The notes beneath the pieces were generated by a model. That model had not been told where the DNA came from. It was given only the letters and a program-made list of their open reading frames with translations, and did no database searches. A stretch of DNA of 63,174 bases. It comes from Verrucomicrobiales bacterium. GTDB lineage: Bacteria; Verrucomicrobiota; Verrucomicrobiia; Verrucomicrobiales; DEV007. Position numbers and translations under genes: made by a program. The DNA is taken from contig JARGOP010000014.1 in NCBI GenBank assembly GCA_029233965.1, forward strand, positions 25,950 through 89,123. The letters are read 5' to 3'. Shown here piece after piece: positions 36,044 to 44,170 of this stretch; within the stretch, counting starts at the first letter, position 1; each line of letters begins with the position of its first letter.

Positions 36044-37527
36044 TGCCCACCCCTTTCTGCTTTCCGGTTGATGCGACTTGCCGCAACACGGCGATCATCG
36101 AAGTCATACCGAACTCCGTTGATCTCCTGATAGGTCTCATGCCCCTTTCCGGCGATCAAAACGATATCGCGCTCACCGGCTAGATCGATGGCCCGGGTAA
36201 TTGCCTCGGCTCGATCAGGAACGACCTCGTGATTCCGGTCGCGGAATCCTTTCTTCGCATCCTCGATAATAACGGCGGGATCTTCAGTCCGCGGATTATC
36301 GGAAGTCAAAATACAGTAGTCCCCGCCCTGTTCTGCTGCCCGGGCCATAAGAGGACGCTTGAGTACGTCCCGATCACCACCGCACCCGAACACCGTGATA
36401 ATCCTGTTAGGCTGCAGCCCCTGAAGAGTTTCGAGAACACTCACGAGGGCATCGGGGGTGTGCGCATAATCAACGAAGACACGGTAGTTGATCTGCCGGT
36501 TTCCAATCGCTTCGAGACGACCCGGCACCTGCGGACAATCCGCCATTTTGGCAACGCTCTCACGGAGATTGAGTCCAATCGCATAACCGGAAGCGATCGC
36601 AGCGAGGGCATTGTAGACATTGAACGAGCCGATCAGAGGAATCCGAACGAGGAAACTGCGCTCGCGAAAGGAAAGCTTGAACCGGGTTCCGTCGAAGTCG
36701 GAGCGAATATCCGAAGCCTGAAAATCAACCCCGGCGCCACGACCAAAAGTGTATTTTTTGAGACGCCCCAGCGGCTCCTTGTTGAGCCGGTCCCCATACG
36801 GATCATCCGTATTAATCAGAGCAACCCCCTTTTTCGCCGACTCTGCATCCATCTGCTCAAAAAGACGGCGCTTGGCGGCGTAGTAGTTGTCCATCGTCCC
36901 GTGATAATCGAGATGATCCTGAGTCAGGTTGGTGAAGACACCGACATCAAAGGCGACCCCCTTGACACGCCCCTGGGAAAGACCGTGCGAGGAAACCTCC
37001 ATGGCAACACCGCGGCAATCATTCGCCACCATCTCTCCAAGGAGACGCTGCAGATCAGGCGATTCGGGCGTCGTATGAGGAGAGTCCTTGAGCTCTCCAC
37101 CCGTCGAATAGTGGATCGTCCCGATCAATCCGGCGCGGCGCAGAATTGTTTCGAAAAGATGATGGATAAGAAAGGTCGTCGTCGTTTTGCCATTCGTCCC
37201 TGTAACGCCGACAACAGGAAAGCGCAGACTCGGATTCCCCTCGAGCTGTGCCGCGGCCAGCCCCATCGCATCCCGTGCATTCCCGACGTGCAGCCAGGTC
37301 GCAGAAAACTCAGCCGGATTCGGTCGCTCGGAAATCACCGCGACCGCTCCGTTCTCGATTGCCTGCTCAAGGTAGTCATGGCCATCGGCCCCGACTCCTT
37401 CAAGAGCACAGAATACGCCACCGGGCACCACCTTGCGCGAGTCGTAAAATACGCCACTCACGTCAACCGTGATCGGCCCTGACACCGACTTCACGTATAT
37501 CCCGTTGATAATTTCTTCCAGCTTCAT
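36040..37527 (-). CDS. murE: UDP-MurNAc-tripeptide synthetase, predicted meso-diaminopimelate-adding
   Basis: Encodes 495 residues. P-loop GTNGKT (110-115), substrate block YSTGGELKDSPHTTPESPDLQ, TQDHLDYHGTM, and C-terminal DNPR (410-413) followed by TEDP. In MurE the DNPR box marks enzymes that add meso-diaminopimelate and not lysine, so the wall is predicted to be the DAP type. Directly downstream of ftsI (10 bases) and overlapping murF. Confidence 0.95.
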   Translation of the reverse strand: MKLEEIINGIYVKSVSGPITVDVSGVFYDSRKVVPGGVFCALEGVGADGHDYLEQAIENGAVAVISERPNPAEFSATWLHVGNARDAMGLAAAQLEGNPSLRFPVVGVTGTNGKTTTTFLIHHLFETILRRAGLIGTIHYSTGGELKDSPHTTPESPDLQRLLGEMVANDCRGVAMEVSSHGLSQGRVKGVAFDVGVFTNLTQDHLDYHGTMDNYYAAKRRLFEQMDAESAKKGVALINTDDPYGDRLNKEPLGRLKKYTFGRGAGVDFQASDIRSDFDGTRFKLSFRERSFLVRIPLIGSFNVYNALAAIASGYAIGLNLRESVAKMADCPQVPGRLEAIGNRQINYRVFVDYAHTPDALVSVLETLQGLQPNRIITVFGCGGDRDVLKRPLMARAAEQGGDYCILTSDNPRTEDPAVIIEDAKKGFRDRNHEVVPDRAEAITRAIDLAGERDIVLIAGKGHETYQEINGVRYDFDDRRVAASRINRKAERGGQ

Positions 37528-37536
37528 TCGCCTGCT

Positions 37537-39426
37537 TTACTCCCCACCCTCCGAGTGTTCAACTGCGACAATACCTTCCTCGACCGCAGGGATCAGTTCC
37601 TCAGGACGATCCGGCTCGATTCCCAGAATCTTGACCGCATCCTCGGCGACCCTCTTAAAAAAAGGAGCGGCAACCGATCCGCCATATACCTCACGCCCCT
37701 CAAGACGAGGATCATCGATCACAATCAATCCCAATAACTCAGGATTCTCAGCCGGCAGAAAGCCCATGAAAGAGGCGATGTATCGCCCTGACACATACCC
37801 CACATTCTCGACATGTTTCCGGGCCGTCCCTGTCTTTCCGGCAACGGTGTAGCCGGGCATAGCTGCGTTCGTTCCGGTTCCTTTCTCCCCGATCGCCGCG
37901 ACCATACACCTCCGGACTTGCATCGCCGCTTTTTCACTGATGATGCGCCGTGCCGGAGCTGAAAGACCGCCGACCAGTTCGGCGTCACGACGATTCTCCT
38001 TGAGTCCCTTGAGAATCGTTGGCGGCTTCAGAACCCCTCCATTGGCAATGACACTGCAAGCCGTCGCCATCTGCAGCGGAGTCACGGCCACCTCATACCC
38101 CATGACCTGACTTGAGAAGGAGGTCGCCGTCCACCTGGAGACAGGAAAAATCCGGCCGTCACTTTCGGCGTTCAGCTCGATGCCAGTCTTTTTCCCGAAT
38201 CCGAACTCTTGCATATAATGATGAAAGACATGCTTATTGAGCGGACGGGTAACCAGATAGGCGCCGATATTCGAAGACTTTGCGAACGCCATCTCAGCGG
38301 TAAGCCGACCGTATTCATGATGATCCTTCAGAACAAAGCCTTCGAGATCGTAATTCCCCATGTGACAATCCACCTCCATGGAAGGATCGGCGAGCCCCCG
38401 ATCAAAGGCACCGCTGAAACCAACAATTTTGAAAGTGGAACCGGGCTGATAAAGATCAGTAATCGCGATGTTCCGACGAATCGGATCCATCCCGCGAATT
38501 CCCTCCCGAGTCGCAAGATCAAAGTGAGGCCGGCTCGCCATCGCAAGAACCTCACCGTTCCGGGGATCCATCCAGATTGCGGTCACTTTCTCAGGACGAT
38601 ACTCATCGATGACGGCGTCGAGTTCGCGCTCAAGCACTGACTGGAGTGCCATGTCGATCGTAAGATACACATCCCGCCCTGCCCGCGGATCGACCTGAAG
38701 CCCCCGATAGGCATGAATTTCACGTCGGCGGCTGTCACGCTCACAATACCGGTAACCGGGAGTACCGGTCATCTCTGCGTCAAAAGTTTTTTCCACCCCG
38801 GAGGCACCTACTCCATCCGAATCAACAAATCCGATCACTTGAGTGAGTGAAAGCGGGCTCGGATAGTAACGCCGCTGCCCCCGCTGGAGATAAATTCCAG
38901 CAAGAGCTCTCTCATCGATCCACTCCTCCAACTGTTCGGCAAAATCATCCTCAATCCCTTTGGCGAGAACAAGAGGCCCAACCTCTTTTTCACGCAACCG
39001 CCGGGCGAGGTCCTGCTTCGGCTCACGCAGAACCGCAGAGAGACTCTCCGCCACATACTCACGATAACGACTCTGAATTTCCTGCGGCAAATACTTCTTC
39101 CGAATCTCGTGTGAACTGACTTTCTCCGCCCGGGCGAGCCCGATCGAAGCAAGTCCCTGGTCCCGCAGGTGCTGACTGTCAACCACGAGCGAAAAAACCG
39201 TCTGATTCCTTGCCAGCAACTCACCGGAACGATCAAAGATGCGACCGCGCTCTGCAGGAAGCTCCTCTTTGTATTCGTAATGAGCACGAGCCTTAGCGGA
39301 GAGATCCCCACCCTGAAACGCTTCGATAAAAAAGAGACGGCCACTGAGCAGCGAAAGGGTCAACACAAGCATGCCACACCCCACCACCAACCGGGTCTTC
39401 AATCTGGAATTCAACACCACCATCAA
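37537..39426 (-). CDS. ftsI: Division-specific penicillin-binding protein (FtsI/PBP3 class B)
   Basis: Encodes 629 residues: a membrane segment near 12-35, a dimerisation/pedestal domain (RGRIFDRSGELLARN from 60) and a transpeptidase domain with Ser330-x-x-Lys333 (GSTFKIV), Ser384-x-Asn386 (SSN) and KTGT (531-534). It cross-links septal peptidoglycan together with FtsW. No PASTA domain is present, and the C-terminus is acidic. Start overlaps the ftsL-like gene by 4 bases. Confidence 0.94.
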   Translation of the reverse strand: MMVVLNSRLKTRLVVGCGMLVLTLSLLSGRLFFIEAFQGGDLSAKARAHYEYKEELPAERGRIFDRSGELLARNQTVFSLVVDSQHLRDQGLASIGLARAEKVSSHEIRKKYLPQEIQSRYREYVAESLSAVLREPKQDLARRLREKEVGPLVLAKGIEDDFAEQLEEWIDERALAGIYLQRGQRRYYPSPLSLTQVIGFVDSDGVGASGVEKTFDAEMTGTPGYRYCERDSRRREIHAYRGLQVDPRAGRDVYLTIDMALQSVLERELDAVIDEYRPEKVTAIWMDPRNGEVLAMASRPHFDLATREGIRGMDPIRRNIAITDLYQPGSTFKIVGFSGAFDRGLADPSMEVDCHMGNYDLEGFVLKDHHEYGRLTAEMAFAKSSNIGAYLVTRPLNKHVFHHYMQEFGFGKKTGIELNAESDGRIFPVSRWTATSFSSQVMGYEVAVTPLQMATACSVIANGGVLKPPTILKGLKENRRDAELVGGLSAPARRIISEKAAMQVRRCMVAAIGEKGTGTNAAMPGYTVAGKTGTARKHVENVGYVSGRYIASFMGFLPAENPELLGLIVIDDPRLEGREVYGGSVAAPFFKRVAEDAVKILGIEPDRPEELIPAVEEGIVAVEHSEGGE

Positions 39427-39749
39427 TCCAGGCCGTCAATTGTTTCCGGAACCACTTCAATCACCCTTGAGACATCAATCGCCGCCAAATCACTTTGAAC
39501 CCAGCGCAAACGTCGCGAGAGCTCCTGACGATCACGAACTCCGGCGATCCGGAGTTCCCACATTTCGATCTCCTGGCTCAACTCGACAATGCTATCTTCG
39601 AGATTCCGGATCTCATGCCCGCGCATCACATGTTCGTTGCGAACCATGACGAATCCGACTCCCGTAGCAAGGAGGAGAACCCCACCCAGAAAGAAGCGAC
39701 AGAGAGTCAGCCTCCCGATGCGATTGCGATATCGATTTCTCTTTTCCAT
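39423..39749 (-). CDS. ftsL: FtsL-like bitopic division protein
   Basis: Encodes 108 residues: a basic cytoplasmic tail (MEKRNRYRNRIGRLT), one membrane segment (about 17-36, LCRFFLGGVLLLATGVGFVM) and a heptad-type helix (RGHEIRNLEDSIVELSQEIEMWELRIAGV). Sequence identity among FtsL proteins is low, so the call rests on topology, coiled coil and position between rsmH and ftsI, the classical place of ftsL. It would link FtsB/FtsQ to the FtsW-FtsI synthase. Confidence 0.75.
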   Translation of the reverse strand: MEKRNRYRNRIGRLTLCRFFLGGVLLLATGVGFVMVRNEHVMRGHEIRNLEDSIVELSQEIEMWELRIAGVRDRQELSRRLRWVQSDLAAIDVSRVIEVVPETIDGLD

Positions 39750-39756
39750 GGATTAA

Positions 39757-40686
39757 CTAGACTCTGACAGCTACCCTCAGCTTTGCGCTTCGGGCCCTTG
39801 GATTGGAAGCCACTTCCTCTTCAGAGGGAGAAATGGCACGACGAGACGGCTGCGTAAAGGCGTAGTCAGGATTCTCACGCGGCTCAGGCCACTCGGGGCG
39901 GTCAAGAAACGGGTTGCTTCGTCGATGCATGAACTGCTTCACCATCCGGTCTTCGAGCGAATGGAAGGTAATCACCGCAAGCACACCACCCGGGGAAAGG
40001 ACTTTAAGCGATTCCTCCAGAGCGGTCTGAAGCGCCTCCAACTCACGATTCACCGCGATACGAACCGCCTGAAAAACCCTCGTCGCCGGATTCTTCGGAC
40101 CGACCCTGGGAATAGCACGACCAACCACTTCAACAAGATCTGTCGTGGTCTCGATCGGCTTCACCTTGCGTGCCGCCACGATCTCTCTGGCGGCCCTGAC
40201 CGCACGACGCTCCTCGCCATAGTCCCGAAAAATTCGAATCAACTCCTCTTCGGACCACTCATTCACCAACTCCTTAGCGGTGAAAGCTGCGCGATCATCC
40301 ATCCGCATATCCAATTCAGCCTCTCCGCGAAAGGAAAACCCGCGGGAGATGTCATCCAACTGCCTTGACGAAACACCGAGATCGAGAAGAACCCCGTCCA
40401 CAGCATCAACCCCAACCCCGGCGAGCAGAGAATTCATTTCGGAGAAATTGCCGCGAACCGGCAGAAACCGATCTTCATAGGCAGCGAGTCGCCGGGTTGC
40501 GTGCTCAATAGCACCCCCATCTTGATCACAACCGATCACGTGTGCGCCTTCACGAAGAAACAGTTCGGTATGGCCGCCCCCTCCAAGAGTTCCGTCAAAA
40601 ATTTGCTTTCCCTCAATTGGTTGCAGATAGCTGAGAATCTCAGCCCCCATGATGGGCTCATGATAAAATTCCATACGATCACTCAT
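39757..40686 (-). CDS. rsmH: 16S rRNA (cytosine-1402-N4) methyltransferase RsmH (MraW)
   Basis: Encodes 309 residues from the ATG at 40686, which gives the usual family length; an ATG at 40674 (MEFYHEP) is also possible, and the frame stays open up to an ATG at 40860, whose extra 58 residues do not fit the family. Signatures: YHEPIMGAEIL at the start, SAM loop DGTLGGGGHTELFL, DGVLLDLGVSSRQLDD and the end block VITFHSLEDRMVKQFM. It methylates 16S rRNA at C1402. It is the first gene of the dcw operon here; mraZ, which normally precedes it, is absent. Confidence 0.93.
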   Translation of the reverse strand: MSDRMEFYHEPIMGAEILSYLQPIEGKQIFDGTLGGGGHTELFLREGAHVIGCDQDGGAIEHATRRLAAYEDRFLPVRGNFSEMNSLLAGVGVDAVDGVLLDLGVSSRQLDDISRGFSFRGEAELDMRMDDRAAFTAKELVNEWSEEELIRIFRDYGEERRAVRAAREIVAARKVKPIETTTDLVEVVGRAIPRVGPKNPATRVFQAVRIAVNRELEALQTALEESLKVLSPGGVLAVITFHSLEDRMVKQFMHRRSNPFLDRPEWPEPRENPDYAFTQPSRRAISPSEEEVASNPRARSAKLRVAVRV

Positions 40687-40921
40687 TCCCAGTTCAGTGT
40701 TCATTCCCCACGAGATCGACCCATCCCGAATCATGCTTTCCCTCTCTGCATCGGCAGCAAGACAAAGCCCCGACGCAACCATACCGCGATCAAATGAAGA
40801 GCCTTTCACTCCGCCGGAAGAATCAGCTAGTTCCAACCAAGGCTTAATCGGGATTATCATGTCGAGCGGAGAGGCCTCAATCGGAGGCTGAATTTGAGTG
40901 GAAACGGCCGGTTCGCCTTTT

Positions 40922-40949
40922 CATAATTTTCATAAAAAAGAAAATTATG
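40922..40949. repeat. Perfect AT-rich dyad just downstream of the dcw promoter candidate
   Basis: CATAATTTTC (40922-40931) and GAAAATTATG (40940-40949) form a perfect 10-bp inverted repeat around an 8-base A-rich centre. The start of transcription predicted from the promoter candidate would be within a few bases of its edge, so it could be an operator or an early mRNA hairpin. It is too AT-rich to be a good terminator. Confidence 0.55.
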
Positions 40950-40957
40950 ACAGAGTT

Positions 40958-40987
40958 ACTATATCTTCCGGAACTATTTTAAGGCAA
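40958..40987 (-). promoter_or_regulatory. Candidate sigma-70-type promoter of the dcw operon
   Basis: On the minus strand TTGCCT (40982-40987) and TATAGT (40958-40963) are spaced by 18 bases in the AT-rich block upstream of rsmH. This leaves a leader of about 260 bases before the rsmH start used here. Match by eye only. Confidence 0.4.
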
Positions 40988-41170
40988 GCCGAAATTCTAA
41001 GTTTTCCGAAATAAATCGGATTTCCAAGACATAATGCTCTTTTGAGAACCACCACGTACAAGCAGAGGTCATCATGGAAGGGCCGGAACGCTGTCGGCAC
41101 GAGCGAGACGGATTGCTGATCCGAAGAGATCAGAACGCGTCAATTCAATCTTTCGATCACCGAAGAGGAA

Positions 41171-41878
41171 TCACTCTTCCTTTTCACCGTGCTCTTCGGC
41201 TTGCTTCTTTCCGCCTGGACGCCCCTTGGTCTTCCCTCCCGGAGTGAATCCCAGCCGCGACTGAAGGCTTTTGAGCTCAGGGTCCTCTGCAAACATGGCC
41301 TCCAAAACGGCCCGTCGCATCTTCAAATGGGCTTCCATACGACGGCGACGTATCTGCTCATCTTGAAGCCGCAGACTTTCCATCTCTTTTCGGGCCGCTT
41401 GAACGCTCTCCGCACTTTGGGCCTTCTCCTCTGCTGCTTTGAACTTTTCCCGCTCCTCGGGAGTCAGCTTTTCCAGAAATGCAGGGGGCCCCACCGGAGA
41501 CTCGAAACCCCGCGGTGGACCAAAACGCCCCGGAGTTTCTCCTTTCACGCGGGAATTCCCGCTCCCTTCGTTAAGCTGCTGAATTTCTTTGAGCAGTCCT
41601 GCCACGGAGGGATCGGCATTTCCCACCGCTTTGCGAATAGCCTCCTGGTAAGCCTCCGAGGCCAGTTTCACTTCCTCGCGGGCACTCAGAACGGCAGGAT
41701 CCGTCCATACATCGCGCAATGCCTTGCGAAGCTTCTCCCGCTCTTCCTCTGATAGGGAATCCCATTTTTCGCGATCAGGCTTCATCCCCTCGGGCCGCTT
41801 TTCGTCGGCTGCGGCCTGAAACGCGGACAGGGTGAGGAAAAGAGTGATCAGAAAGGGGAAAATCCGGAACATGGTCAT
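41171..41878 (-). CDS. Exported charged helical protein of unknown function
   Basis: Encodes 235 residues with a signal peptide (MFRIFPFLITLFLTLSAFQAAA; start at 41878 or two codons later). The mature protein is almost all helix and highly charged: LSEEEREKLRKALRDVW, LTPEEREKFKAAEEKAQ, DEQIRRRRMEAHLKMRRAVLEAMFAEDPELK, ending in a Gly/Lys/Glu-rich tail. This resembles Spy/CpxP-type periplasmic proteins and small Verrucomicrobial proteins of unknown role, but no LTxxQ motif is seen, so I leave the function open. Divergent from the broken gene at 41958. Confidence 0.65.
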   Translation of the reverse strand: MTMFRIFPFLITLFLTLSAFQAAADEKRPEGMKPDREKWDSLSEEEREKLRKALRDVWTDPAVLSAREEVKLASEAYQEAIRKAVGNADPSVAGLLKEIQQLNEGSGNSRVKGETPGRFGPPRGFESPVGPPAFLEKLTPEEREKFKAAEEKAQSAESVQAARKEMESLRLQDEQIRRRRMEAHLKMRRAVLEAMFAEDPELKSLQSRLGFTPGGKTKGRPGGKKQAEEHGEKEE

Positions 41879-41957
41879 CAGGTCATTGGGATAGCGGATA
41901 TAACCGACTACCTCAAGAAAAGTTGCACTGATTCTGTAAAACTGCCAGCCTCTCCCA

Positions 41958-42661
41958 TTGATAAGTTACTCCATCATCTATCGTCTGCTTTTTGTTTTCA
42001 TCGCGCCGCTCCTCATGGCAGAAGCAGCGGCCTTCGCGAGCGATGATCAGAGCTACAACCGCATCGTCACCAGGGACGGCCGTGAATTCCATGACTGCCG
42101 GGTCAAGCGTGCCTATGAGGAAGGCCTTGTCATTGAGCATACCGGGGGGGGATGGCACGAATCTCATTTTTCGATCTGAGCCGCGAGATGCAGGAAAAGT
42201 ATGACTTTGATCCGGTCGTGGCGATGCAGGCCTACCGGGAAAATCAGGAGAAAGAACGTGAACTCGGAAAGAAACGGAATCTCGAAGCGGCGAGACTTAA
42301 GGCGGAGGCTGAGAGAAAATCTGCTGCTGCGGAATTGCAGATCAGAGCCGAAAAAGAATGGATTCCTGTCGAGGCCCGCATTGTTTCCGTTCGGGAGAAT
42401 GGTGCGTACGCGATCGTTGAGAAAATTCGATTCGAACCCACGACAGTCATTTCAAAACTGGGCTTCGAAAATCCCGGGCCACCCAAACGCATTAGCGAAC
42501 CCATTGGCAGCGGACTTCTCTGCCTTTGAAGCATCGTCCACCAATTCAAGGCCGACGAGCTCTGGCGGGGCTACATGGAGCCTTTTCCTACAGCCATGCC
42601 CCCCCATCCTGATACCGGGGAAAAATCTGTGCCGGTTCACCTTGCCGTGCCCCCTCCCTGA
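41958..42661 (+). pseudogene. Broken exported protein gene, frameshift in a run of eight G
   Basis: From a TTG at 41958 the frame gives a signal peptide (FVFIAPLLMAEAAAFA) and an SHD1-like start (NRIVTRDGREFHDCRVKRAYEEGLVIEH), then enters eight G residues (42144-42151) and stops at 42179. The expected continuation (ARISFFDLSREMQEKYDFDPV, a block common in Verrucomicrobial proteins of this type) is in the next frame, followed by a coiled-coil stretch. That frame has a TGA at 42527-42529, after which clearly protein-like sequence goes on (DELWRGYMEPFPT, PHPDTGEKSVPVHLAVPPP) to TGA 42661. So there is one frameshift and one stop or second lesion. The G run could also be a sequencing error or a slippage site. 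Confidence 0.75.
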
Positions 42662-42705
42662 ATTACAGTCCCCGTCCTGTGCGCCAATGCCGGACATGCC
42701 ATCTT

Positions 42706-43839
42706 ATGCGGCCCCGACTGAAACACTTTCCAATCCTCTCGACAGCGATTCTGATTGCCCTGATCGCCCGCCTTATCATGAGCGGCCTTACCTGGGTCGG
42801 AGTCGCCGCTCTTGTCATCTCTGTGATCTGGACTGGATTCGAAATCGTTCGATGGCTTCAGCCCTACCCTGAGAAAGCCGGAATCAGCAGGAAAAAGCCG
42901 GAGAAGGCCGGGACCAACGCTGATGAAGAACCCGGGGAGAATCTGGTCTCTCTCGTTTATTTCCTATCCGAGCCGAGAGAAGCCGATGAATCCGCAATCC
43001 GTCGATGTGTTGCCGGAGCTCTCGAGATGTCCTTCGATGTCTCGAATCCTGACTCCGAGTATTTTGTGATGCAGTTCAGTCCTCCCGATTCGGCGAAGGC
43101 GGGGGATGATAACATTCTTCATTTCATGATCAGGATTCCGCAGGGACTTTTTGCGGTCCTTGTTTCGGACAAACCCTACATCGACGGGCCGGAAGACTTC
43201 GCAAAGCACTCCATCCGGGACAAGCGCCTCAGACAAGCAGTCGAGTCTCATGAGGCATGGATGTCTGTTGACCTCATGGATGAAGCGCGGAACCAGACAG
43301 ACCGGGAGGAAGCCTACGCCATCATTGGCAGGATTCTCTCCTATCTTGCCGGGCCTGACTGCCTCGCGGTCTACTGTCCGGAGCTCCAACGCTGCAATGA
43401 GTTTGACCTCACCTTGATCGAGACCCTCGCGAGCGATGCCCCTCTCGATCTCTTCGACGAGCCCACCTTCGAACCGATCATTGAGATCTCCGACAACAAT
43501 CCCAAAATGGCTGCCGCCGTTGCGGAAGCAAAGCGCCGTTGGCCCGAGTTTGTGAGAGCCTTCGGGAAACGTGATCCCGGAGAGAGCGATCGATACATTG
43601 TCAAAGCCGAGTTCCGCGAAGACTCCAACTGTGAATACATGTGGGTCCAGGTCGAGGAGATCGGAAGCGACAAGATTGAAGGCATCCTCATGAACGATCC
43701 CCACGAGCTCCTCGACATCCATCGGGGTGCCCGGGTGACTCTTTCCATGGATCGTCTCAACGACTGGATTTTCCCGACTTCGAACGGATCCCACGTCGGA
43801 GGATTCACCCTTGATGTCCTTGCCGAGGGCGACGATTGA
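42706..43839 (+). CDS. Membrane-anchored protein with C-terminal DUF2314 domain
   Basis: Encodes 377 residues from the ATG at 42706 (MRPRLKHFP); a GTG at 42679 would add nine. Two hydrophobic segments lie near residues 9-25 and 27-48, followed by a Lys/Glu-rich linker, a middle domain of unknown type (LVYFLSEPREADESAIRRCVAGAL ... CLAVYCPELQRCNEFD) and DUF2314 at the end (YIVKAEFREDSNCEYMWVQVEEI ... EGILMNDPHELLDIHRGARVTLSMDRLNDWIF). The middle part looks like the barrel-like domain often joined to DUF2314. No function is known for either. Confidence 0.75.
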   Translation: MRPRLKHFPILSTAILIALIARLIMSGLTWVGVAALVISVIWTGFEIVRWLQPYPEKAGISRKKPEKAGTNADEEPGENLVSLVYFLSEPREADESAIRRCVAGALEMSFDVSNPDSEYFVMQFSPPDSAKAGDDNILHFMIRIPQGLFAVLVSDKPYIDGPEDFAKHSIRDKRLRQAVESHEAWMSVDLMDEARNQTDREEAYAIIGRILSYLAGPDCLAVYCPELQRCNEFDLTLIETLASDAPLDLFDEPTFEPIIEISDNNPKMAAAVAEAKRRWPEFVRAFGKRDPGESDRYIVKAEFREDSNCEYMWVQVEEIGSDKIEGILMNDPHELLDIHRGARVTLSMDRLNDWIFPTSNGSHVGGFTLDVLAEGDD

Positions 43840-43964
43840 AAGCCCGGGTTCACACGCGCTCAAGCAGCGATCCGATCCTTCCGCTGCTCCTGAAAATCAT
43901 CGGTTGCACTTCGCGTTTTTCGGCCTAAAGTCCCGACTCACTCAATTTGATCCCTTTTCCAGTC

Positions 43965-44120
43965 ATGTCACAGCACGCCAGCCTCAAAAAATCCAGCAAT
44001 GTCGGAGCCAAGCGCAGCGTTTTGAAGCGTTACGAGCGCGTGAAACTTCTCCAGAAGCGTGGCAAGTGGGAAGAAGGAAGAAGCCCTGTCGGCCTTCCTA
44101 AGACGACCCCTGATGTCTGA
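43965..44120 (+). CDS. Small basic protein of Chlamydiae and Verrucomicrobia
   Basis: Encodes only 51 residues: it starts MSQHASLKKSSNVGAKRSVL, continues KRYERVKLLQKRGKWEEG and ends VGLPKTTPDV. Length, the SQH..L start, GAKRxVLKRxERV and the RGKWxEG block match the small basic protein family found only in Chlamydiae and Verrucomicrobia, which looks like a ribosome-associated protein and may bind rRNA. Function is not proven. It lies 50 bases upstream of a pseudouridine synthase gene on the same strand, which fits a link to ribosome assembly. Confidence 0.88.
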   Translation: MSQHASLKKSSNVGAKRSVLKRYERVKLLQKRGKWEEGRSPVGLPKTTPDV

Positions 44121-44170
44121 TAGCGGTATCGCTTGGACATCCTTATCCCTTTGATTCGGCTTCCACACGG

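Larger units (their letters stand above)
40687..41170. other. Intergenic region upstream of the dcw operon
   Basis: No gene is visible apart from the unlikely N-terminal extension of rsmH. The part at 40918-41035 is strongly AT-rich compared with its surroundings and contains a candidate promoter and a perfect dyad (listed separately). The part at 41036-41170 shows nothing I can name. mraZ and its binding boxes are not seen. Confidence 0.6.

Noticed and set aside
40660-40735. TGGG repeats upstream of rsmH as possible MraZ boxes
   Set aside because: On the minus strand three TGGG units occur, but their spacing is 13 and 19 bases, not the regular 10-base spacing of MraZ sites, and no mraZ gene is present.
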